Source: Diplodia intermedia
Lineage: Eukaryota > Ascomycota > Dothideomycetes > Botryosphaeriales > Botryosphaeriaceae
Direction: 5' to 3'
Length of the DNA: 64,000 nt
Assembly (NCBI GenBank): GCA_021495925.1
Contig: JAKEKT010000028.1
Span: 186,001 to 250,000 of the forward strand
Shown piece by piece: positions 57,000 through 64,000 of this stretch. Made by a program: the position numbers and the translations under genes. The notes beneath the pieces are model-generated. The model was not told the DNA's origin. It did no database searches and saw only the letters and a program-made list of their open reading frames with translations. Every line of letters begins with the position of its first letter. Positions within the stretch are counted from its first letter, which is position 1.

Positions 57000-57989
57000 T
57001 CAATCGCGCTCATACTCTCTACTCCGCTCGGCCAAGAAGTTCGACAGCCACTTCAACGGCTTCTCGGGCCTGCAGTTTTTAACATTGGCAGTCAGCGCTG
57101 GGGGAAAACGGCCCCCTCCCAATCCCCAGGAAAAAGTAGAGGGGAAAAAAAACGTACTCTTCCAGCGCAAGCTTCTTCATGCCCTCCAGCAGGTGCGGCG
57201 TCACGTTCTGGTTCAGGTACACGCGCGTCGGGCTGCCGTGCGCGTTCGGCTGCGTCGGTAGGTCTTGCTGCTGCTGTTGCTGTTGCTGCTGGCCTTGCTG
57301 GCCTTGCTGCTGGCCTTGCTGCTGTCCCTGTTGCTGCGCCGCGTATGCCTGTTGTTGCTGCCGGCTTGGCGTCGAGCTTCCGGCGCGGGGCGAGCCGGTG
57401 CGGCCCATGTTGGTTGTGGATGTTGTGGCGGTGGTCGTCGGGGCGGCGATCGGAGCGGCTGCGGCTGCGGCTGCGGCTTGGGGCGGAGGTGTGGAGGTAC
57501 TGCTGGCGGCGGCGGGGGCGACGACGGGCGGTGTCGCGTTGCCTGGCGTGTCGGCGGCGGCGGCGGCGGAGGAGACTGTTGTGGTTGCTCCTGCGGGGAC
57601 GGGCGCGACGGCGGTGGCGGTGCCGGTGGATGGGAGGGCGGTGGTGGTCTGGGGGGTTGATTCGTTTTCAGTTATGGGCTCTCTCTCGCTGTGTTTGGGG
57701 AGAGGCTTGGTTGTCGTATGGTTGCCAGAATGTTTGGGGGACACATGATTGCTGTGCGGGCAAAGAAAGGGAAAATAGAAGAGGGAGGATAGTCATGGTA
57801 AGGGAGCGAAGAAGAGGAAAGGGTTTCGTTTACATCAGCTGGCGTATCGTCCTCTTTCATCTCCACATCCACACTGCCATTTGTGTCGGTGCCATTTGTT
57901 GTCGCGGCGGCGGGGGCAGTGGCAGCATCGTGCTGCGGCGTTTGCGCGTCGACGCCATCAGGGAGAGTTGTCGCGTTTGGGTCGGCCAT
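57000..57989 (-). CDS. Dpy-30 motif protein, COMPASS subunit Sdc1-like
   Basis: Predicted as complement(join(57000..57069,57158..57705,57834..57989)), about 257 aa. Sdc1/Dpy-30 is a dimeric subunit of the COMPASS (Set1) histone H3K4 methyltransferase. The C-terminus carries the Dpy-30 helix pair: TRVYLNQNVTPHLLEGMKKL, then LALEEPEKPLKWLSNFL, split by the 88-nt last intron (GTACGT..CTGCAG) and joined in phase. The N-terminal ~210 residues are Ala/Thr/Pro-rich and contain Gln runs (QQQGQQQGQQQGQQGQQ), much longer than in yeast Sdc1. The start is MADPNATTL. The first intron is uncertain: the donor GTAAAC after PAD is clear, but only the acceptor at 57706 (CCAAG) keeps phase; the better-looking CACAG at about 57758 does not. 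Confidence 0.8.
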
Positions 57990-58620
57990 GGCGGGAACAG
58001 GTCACACGTTCGTATCACGGGAGGAAATGTCAATGGGCGGGTATGCGGCGCGTGTGTTGGCGTGGAGTCGAGAGATTGAGTCGCGCGTTAGTTTGCGCGC
58101 GCTTGGGCGGGCGAGCTTTGGAGGATCCCTGTCAGAGCTCCGTTGCCCGCCCGGCCCATTTTCGGGCCTTTTTCAACCTCACCTCTTGCGACCTTCCATC
58201 GAAGAAAATCCAGATGTTGAAATATGATCCTGCTATCTCATTCACAGTCTTTGCTCTGCCTTGTTAGGACCGGTTGCTCAGAGTTCAGAGAGCTTTGTTG
58301 CACCCCCGCGTTTACCCTACACAAACACTGCATTAGCAAGTTGGGATAGGCAGTTGAATACAAGATCCGGACGTAATTATATGCATTTAAAATGTACATT
58401 TACGTCCGGATCTTTTATTCAAACTACCCATCCGGTGAGAATTTTTTTATGAGGCAGATACGGTTAAGCAATTTCCTTTGTCACCGACGTGCTACATCCA
58501 TCAAAGTCCACCCACTACAAAAAGGCCACCTTCTATCGTTCCTGCAATAGTTGCTACCATCTCATGTATGCAAGTTCTCCTCGCATTCCGTGACAGAACA
58601 TCATCCCATACCAGCATCTC
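57990..58620. other. Intergenic region with a MITE-like palindrome
   Basis: Upstream of the Sdc1-like gene and downstream of the 2EXR gene. It holds the palindromic repeat at 58353-58424 and otherwise nothing recognised. Confidence 0.5.
58353..58424. mobile_element. MITE-like palindromic repeat, copy 1
   Basis: Arms GTTGAATACAAGATCCGGAC (58353-58372, match extends to 58376) and its inverted partner at 58400-58424 can form a hairpin of about 24 bp with an AT-rich loop. The same arms recur at 61134-61204. Flanking words (ATAGGCA on the left, TACCCATCC and AATTTTT.TATGA on the right) are also shared, so the repeat unit is longer than the hairpin. Confidence 0.65.
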
Positions 58621-60572
58621 TCAACCGCATATGCTCTTAAGCTCCTCTCTGAACCTCCTCACCCAGCTTTCTTCCTCATCATCGTCAAATGTTCCCCAAG
58701 GATGAATCCTGTCAATAGCGGCGGCCCTTCCCCCTCGGAAATTCCCAGCACCCTCAATCCAGTGGCCGCCGCTTGCAAAGAACGCTTCTGCCGCCTCCTC
58801 TGGCGACTTGGAAATGACTTCTCCATCTTCATACAGTTCGCCAGTGACTTCATCATAGTCGTACGCATGAGCAATGCAGATTTCAAGACGATCAACATGG
58901 AGAAGTTTGTCGAAGATGGTGCGGTCATTGGGAAGAAAGCCAATGTAAACATCCCGTAGGTAGATTTGAGAATGTCCAATACGGTTGAGCCACACATTCG
59001 CTTCTTCGGGATCTTCCAAGTCGAATTTGTTTCTTCCATAAAGTATTTGGACGGCTTCTTGATGGATTTGACGATTGATGCGGAGGAGACCAGGCGTGAG
59101 GCTCTCGCTCCACCGGAAGCCACCGGATCGCCAGCCGTTCGGCTTTAACTTTGAGCTGTTCCAATCCAATAAAATGCGCACCGGATTGGAGCGTCTATCC
59201 AATGAGATATGAACGGAGTCAAATGGTTCTTCCTCGAGATTCGGAAAAGGCTTGTAGGTCATTGCATGACTGTATATCATGTCTCGGACCTGGCGAGGAA
59301 GTTTCATGAACGGAAAAGGCAAGCTGGTTCGCGCAAGTATAGCAGCCTTGAGTCCAGATCGAATTGGTTCCATCATGAGACATTCCTCTGTGGCTCCGTA
59401 TAGTCTACCGTTGCAACGGAACAAGCAGGATCTGTCGCAATTGATGGTGACGTAGTCTGCGGCGCGAGTCTCATCTCCGTGTACCAAAGCCACTCCTCGA
59501 ATCCAGCGGTATAATTTGTCGAAGAATATATCGGCCAGATGTGCAGGGCCTTGGATTTGCACCCGAGTTCCCCATGGCATGCCTACCGATAGCTGTCGCA
59601 GGTGGACAAGAGGCTCCAGATACTTGCCAATGTTGGTCATCTCCCAAAACCCGTCGGTCAAACACAGGCTGCGCAGGTAACCACTGGAATTTCCGAATTG
59701 AGTGAGAATGGAGGGCATCTGGTACTTTGGATCCATTTCGAAAACGTTGGCTCCATAAAGGATTGGCAGTGACTCTCGGTAGACCTGGCGACTGGTAACA
59801 AGTAGGCCTGGCGTGAGGCTCCGTTTCCGACTGACGTACTCCTCCTGGTATTCACTGCTTTCCTTGCTCGGCTGGCATAGCTTCCGGAGTCTGTCCTTTT
59901 TCGCTGGACCCGGCCTAAGTCGTCGAAAACGGATAACTCCGTCATTACCTTCGAGGTCTTCACACCCGAGATGCTCTAACAACTCCTGGGGCAAGATTTC
60001 TCGGACCATGGCATATGCGTATATCTCATCTCTGATCTCGCGTGGCAGCTTCAGGAAGGGGAAGGGTATCTCAGGCTTGATGGTGACAGTTTGATAGCCA
60101 GCCATCGGACCATCTGCGAAGGTTTTCTGAAAACAGTAAGCTCAGTGAACCCAGCGAAGAGGGAATGATTGGTGCATAGCAAGAACCGAAGTACACATAC
60201 CGTATGGAGGACTTCGAGCGAGAGCGGGGACTCTAGCTTGATGTATATTCCAGTCGACTTGTTCTGGGAGCCCACGTCAGTACGCCAGCAGCGAAGCGGG
60301 AGCCTTGAAATGCCTCTCACCTTCTTGGCTGGTACGCTAGTGTTATCGTAGCTGTTGACATGCGTCGTGTGGTCGCCTTCTCTCCGGATCTCATAGTCGA
60401 AGTCATCTTGATTGAGCTGTGAAGCGAGTTCTGCGTTAACATAAGGAGAGTCTCACTGATCTTTAAGGTGGAAAGATCTTACTGCGACGGCGGGCTGTTC
60501 CTGGACTCGCTCTGCGCCACTTCCGCCGCCGCTATTGGCGGGTGAACCGGTGTCAGCGCCAGATGGAGCCAT
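58621..60572 (-). CDS. Protein with two 2EXR-type (F-box-like) domains
   Basis: Predicted as complement(join(58621..60126,60201..60263,60321..60416,60483..60572)), 584 aa. All splice joins keep phase; start is MAPSGADTG. Two repeated halves each begin with the 2EXR signature: FPFLKLPREIRDEIYAYAM near residue 103 and FPFMKLPRQVRDMIYSHAM near residue 350. Both continue with LTPGLLVTSRQVYRE or LTPGLLRINRQIHQE and an ILYGxNxF block. 2EXR proteins form a very large family in filamentous ascomycetes; the N-terminal helices resemble an F-box but partners are mostly unknown. The duplicated domain points to an internal duplication. A shorter form starting at MAGYQTVTI (60105) is possible. Confidence 0.75.
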
Positions 60573-61698
60573 CTGGTGCGCCCTTTGGGTGCTGTATGTG
60601 TGTGGCGCGCTGGGCGATCAGCGCATGTGAGCTGAACACGTTGGTGGGCGGGTAGGAGGGAGTGGTGGAGAGGCAGAATGGAGCAAGCGCAATGTTTTTG
60701 TGGAAGCGGGTAGCGTGAAGCGCACGGACAAGAGAAGGAAGAGGATGGAAGCCGGGACAGTCAGGTGGAACAACCGCGCACATTTACATTACTCTCATGG
60801 CTACTTGATTTGCTTCGAATACCTCTGCTTCTGAGAAGATTTTCAGACATTACTGGCGCATAAATCCAACTCCTTCCGCCGCTGCAGCTCTCAGACCAGC
60901 GTAGACAGGTGTGCCTCCTGGGCAGCGTTGAACCGCAGTCCATAATGATCGTCCTCAGCCTCGACTGCATCGCCGCCTCAATCGGGTCATACCTATCACG
61001 CTCCGCGCCGCCGAAGACGGGATTGTACGGGACGAATATGTCAGCCTCCACGACGGAGCCACGGCGAGTGACAAAGTAAACTGCCCGCCCGAATCTGACC
61101 TACACAGATGCCGCATCATCATATTTATAGGCAGTTGAATACAAGATCCGGACACAAATTCAAGTTTCAAATGCGCGCATCGACGTCCAGATCTTGTATT
61201 CAACTACCCATCCCATGTCAAATTTTTCTATGATACGGGTTTCGGTCGGCAGATCCAGAGAGCAAGGTCGTGTCGGGTCGGTGAGAAGGTGGAGGAGGTA
61301 TGTGTTATGTAGCGTTTGTGATTACGCCCAGAGATCGCGTGCAGAATGTTCAACGAGTAGCCATGTTTGCAAGCATTCATTCAGTTACAACGACAGAGCA
61401 GACAAAGATGCCGGTCGTTAGCGAACCAAGTAACCAAAGATGAGGCCCCGTTCTTGTTTGTCTGTCTTCGTTCGGTGACCAACCTAGCTTGCGTGAGCTC
61501 GCTCGTGGCAGAATTGCCCCATACCCTCACTGAGAATTGAACTCCTCTAAGATTTCCCAAACACAACCCCGTCATCTCCAAAACTACTCTACGCGCGACC
61601 TTGCAACGCGCCCCAGCAAGATCCAATCAGCAAGCTCTCGCACAGAAACACCACTCCAGTTTCAATTTGCCTCCCCTCCCCCTCCATCCCGCACCCCA
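60573..61698. other. Intergenic region with MITE-like copy and an unassigned 96-codon frame
   Basis: The palindromic repeat at 61134-61204 lies here. The minus-strand frame 60761-61051 (MEADIFVPYNPVFGG..) looks partly protein-like but I find no family match, start context or intron support; it may be a fragment. Otherwise nothing recognised. Confidence 0.4.
61134..61204. mobile_element. MITE-like palindromic repeat, copy 2
   Basis: Arms GTTGAATACAAGATCCGGAC (61134-61153) and GTCCAGATCTTGTATTCAAC (61185-61204) differ at one base when paired. They match copy 1 and share its flanking TATAGGCA and TACCCATCC words. No transposase gene is nearby, as expected for a non-autonomous element. Confidence 0.7.
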
Positions 61699-62465
61699 TC
61701 AAGGCTCGCCATCAATGCTCGGAATCTTGTGGTCAAGGATCTCCCGCCCAGGCAGCTTCCTCTTCCCCGCCGACCTCAACCGCGCCGCCAACGGCGGATC
61801 CTCGACGTGCCTCCTCAAGAGCTCCAAGATCCTTTCCGTGTGCACGGCCTCGTACGTCCTGGTGTGCGTGTCGAACCCACCGCGGACGGCGACGTGCCGC
61901 TCGTCCAGCGCGGCGAACCCGTCGCCCTCGCGCTCGCCGGCCAGCGCGCGGATCCATCCAGCCCCCGAGGCAAAAGCACAAGCACAGCGCGACGCGGGCG
62001 AAGTCGTCGTCGTCGGCGGAGCGCAGGACGTGTGCGGAAACGTGTACTCGACGTGGCGCAGGCGGGCGAAAACGGCGCGAGGCCGTCGACGCCGTCGTCG
62101 AGCAGGCCGTGCATGTACATGCCGCCGACGTACCTACGCCGCGTTGGCCGGGCCCAGCCGCGCCGCGATCCACACGCCAGCCGCTCGATGCGCCCGATGA
62201 CCGTGATCTCGCACATCATCCACAGCTGCGACGACGCCTCCCAGTTGATCTGGTGGTTGGAGAGCAGCATGCCGCTCGGCACCGGCCGGCGGATCTTGCT
62301 CTTGCGTTTGTCCGCCGCGTGCGTGTGCAGGATGAAAGTGTAGATCAGGTTTCGGATCTCGCCGGGCAGGTCCATGAAGCGGAGCTTGGGTGGGGTCGAG
62401 GCGGGCGCGCGACGGCTCCGCGGTGGGCGGGAGAGCGGGATAAAGGTAGTTATGCGAAGCGAAGC
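61699..62465 (-). pseudogene. 2EXR-type gene with disrupted reading frame
   Basis: The minus strand reads PPKLRFMDLPGEIRNLIYTF (2EXR signature), then a Leu/Asn/His block (MLLSNHQINWEAS) and EITVIGRIERL, all in one frame. The continuation seems to switch: GVWIAARLGPANAA in a second frame, YVGGMYMHGLLDDGVDGL back in the first, then FARLRHVEYTF through KIPSIDGEP and a stop at 61699-61701 in the second. I found no introns that explain this. Small indels (decay or sequence errors in a GC-rich stretch) are the likeliest cause. The start is not certain; an in-frame upstream stretch (TTFIPLSRPP) suggests coding before the Met at 62375. Confidence 0.5.
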
Positions 62466-62921
62466 GTTTGTGACCTACGGCAGGCGCAGATCATTGAGAC
62501 AGACACGCGCAGCACTGCACAGGGCACCCTCCTCCAACTTCCACACGCCTCCTGCGCAAGGTGTCAGTCGGCTGTTAGTAAGCGGGCTTGTTGCGGGCCA
62601 TGTCTGAAATATCTCAACTTCGCAAACGATGTGGGAAGTAACATCACTTGCGGAGTAGGAACTCACGAGCAATCCAAAGACCGTTTTAGCGGCGACAGGA
62701 TCCGACCAAACCATGGTCGGATCCTACGTTCATAACTCTAAAGTAGAACTATGAATCCTTGTCACCATATGCCATTCTCAACACTTGGCCGTGATGCCTC
62801 CCAGGTGGCAAAGAAAGAACCAATACCTGTCCTTGACCTTGTGGTGAACAGCCGTGATATCGCCTTTCCCAAATTGTGGTCAACACCAAGCCGCCAATGA
62901 ACGCCCAATATCTTCGGGCCC
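62466..62921. other. Intergenic region
   Basis: Between two minus-strand 2EXR-type genes. A short inverted repeat (GGATCCGACCA and TGGTCGGATCC) lies at about 62698-62727. No gene seen. Confidence 0.45.
62698..62727. repeat. Short perfect inverted repeat
   Basis: AGGATCCGACCA at 62698-62709 and its reverse complement TGGTCGGATCCT at about 62713-62724 form a 12-bp stem with a very short spacer. It could be a cruciform or the remains of a small element; function unknown. Confidence 0.5.
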
Positions 62922-64000
62922 TCAGTCAAGATTCCAGCCATTCAAATCTTCCACCAAGGCCAGTACCCGGCTTGAAGCATTCGGCTGCAAGCGTCTGGCA
63001 GCCAAGACCCTCTCGAGAAAGGACCTCAGCTCCTCCGACTGGTCACTCTCCTTGATGCGGCGGGTGTCCCAAGTGAATAGCTTGATGCGCTCCAGCGCCT
63101 GCGAATCGCCTTTCTTCGCCGCAATCGTATCCAGCCACTCGCGGATGAGACCGAAGATCTTCATCGCCGCCCCGTCGGTATCAACGTGATCTCCAAACCA
63201 GCGGCGGGTGAACTTGAACTCCACCGTCTCCAGGCTTGTCATGGCTAGAAGGGTCTTGTGCAGAGGGTCGCCGACAACCAATTCGGAATGATTCATCGCC
63301 TGGATCCACTGGATCCACTCGGGCTGGTTCAAGTCGACATTCCGCGGGAGGCTGCAGTCGGCGATGCAGACGAGACGTAGGTGACTGATGTATGCGGCAT
63401 TGCGTGGGCCGATCACCTCAACGAAGCGTTGTAGTGCGTTCCTCCGCGTCACACAGTCCTCGACCTTGAACTTGTTGCGTGCGTACATGAAAGGCGCGGC
63501 CTCAGCGTTGACATGCTTGTTGACAGCGAGCAGGCCTGGCGTCAGGCCGCCACCCTCGATCGCCTTTACCAAGACAGGAGGGTCCATCGTTCCAACGGGC
63601 TTCCATTGGGCCATCGAGCAGGGCTCCAAGTGCCTTGAACCGGTGAAGTGGACGAAGTCGGATTCCGTCAGCTCGAGGACATTTTCGGCGTATCGCGCCT
63701 CAAATCTGCGGATTGTACGGGACATGTTGACTGAAACGCGAGCAAACATTTTCTCGGGGACGCGTTTGATCACTTCAAACGGGGGCGGAGGTCCTGTCGG
63801 TGCAACGAGCAGCGTCCAATGATAAATCTCATTGCGGATTTCGGCGGGAAGGTCGAGAAAGCAGGGTCTCGTGCGATCAAGGCGACACTCGAGAGCTTTT
63901 TTGGCTACCGAAGAGTTGCTGGCGCTCTGCTGTACGTCGGGCGCGGGATTGGCATCGTCCTTGAGAAGTGTCAGTGTAGCATTGTCATTCGAAGCGCGCG
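62922..64000 (-). CDS. 2EXR-type protein, partial (start beyond window)
   Basis: The minus-strand frame is open from the window edge to a stop at 62922, giving about 358 residues. Near the start it reads CFLDLPAEIRNEIYHWTLLV, the 2EXR signature. LTPGLLAVNKHVNAEAAPFMY and NKFKVED follow, as in other family members, then a C-terminal region with the ISHLRLVCI and LETVEFKF strands. Its N-terminus (RASNDNATLTLLKDD..) is probably disordered and may continue past 64000. It is the third such gene in a row on this strand. Confidence 0.75.
   Translation of the reverse strand, partial: RASNDNATLTLLKDDANPAPDVQQSASNSSVAKKALECRLDRTRPCFLDLPAEIRNEIYHWTLLVAPTGPPPPFEVIKRVPEKMFARVSVNMSRTIRRFEARYAENVLELTESDFVHFTGSRHLEPCSMAQWKPVGTMDPPVLVKAIEGGGLTPGLLAVNKHVNAEAAPFMYARNKFKVEDCVTRRNALQRFVEVIGPRNAAYISHLRLVCIADCSLPRNVDLNQPEWIQWIQAMNHSELVVGDPLHKTLLAMTSLETVEFKFTRRWFGDHVDTDGAAMKIFGLIREWLDTIAAKKGDSQALERIKLFTWDTRRIKESDQSEELRSFLERVLAARRLQPNASSRVLALVEDLNGWNLD

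Noticed and set aside
56742..58079. Plus-strand open frame of about 445 codons, very Arg/Cys/Leu-rich
   Set aside because: It is antisense to the Gln/Ala-rich Sdc1-like exon; CAG repeats read as CTG on the other strand explain the composition.
1..64000. CRISPR arrays or bacterial operons
   Set aside because: Spliced eukaryotic genes throughout; the tandem repeats at 7.9 kb and 45.1 kb have no unique spacers.

Overview
The window looks like nuclear DNA of a filamentous ascomycete (Pezizomycotina, probably a dothideomycete). The signs are introns of about 50-80 nt with GTRNGT/CTRAC/AG signals, recognisable PEX13, TOS1, Dpy-30/Sdc1, UBE2W-type E2 and uS15 (RPS13) genes, a tandem set of 2EXR-type (F-box-like) proteins, and a 32-kb block of transposons mutated by repeat-induced point mutation (RIP). 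The species is not identified.

Left part (1-11.4 kb): five accessory genes of unknown function. They are a disordered protein with Cys-rich C-terminus (58-1863, -), a coiled-coil protein with an NLS-like tail (2207-4222, +), a long coiled-coil protein (4934-6993, -), a zinc-knuckle/coiled-coil/RS-domain protein (8481-9745, -), and an RS/DRY-rich CCCH-like protein (10225 onward, +). The first and last share a near-identical promoter plus a 34-nt first exon. The last two are divergent around a 27-bp perfect inverted repeat with CCAAT boxes and CACGTG sites. This suggests a co-regulated set of nucleic-acid-binding or scaffold-like proteins.

Middle (11,396-44,027): a Russian-doll insertion inside exon 4 of the fifth gene. 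A minus-strand Ty1/copia element (148-bp LTRs, GAATG target duplication, half-tRNA-iMet primer site, polypurine tract) was invaded by a minus-strand Ty3/gypsy chromovirus (204-bp LTRs, AAGTC duplication). The chromovirus was in turn invaded by Tad1-like LINEs (two about 6.47 kb and one 5'-truncated). CpA and TpG are almost absent while CpG persists, the mark of saturating RIP. RIP has leaked into the flanking exon and made two TAG stops. The chromovirus carries an unrecognised extra ORF remnant of about 1,000 codons between its chromodomain and its 3' LTR.

Right part (44.0-64 kb): the 3' half of the split gene with a 24-bp coding minisatellite, then housekeeping genes: UBE2W-like E2 (with a 12-nt microexon), PEX13, TOS1-like wall protein, RPS13/uS15 and COMPASS Sdc1. 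These are followed by three minus-strand 2EXR-type genes, one with a disrupted frame and one running off the window end. Copies of a small palindromic MITE-like repeat lie between them. No tRNA, rRNA or CRISPR was seen.
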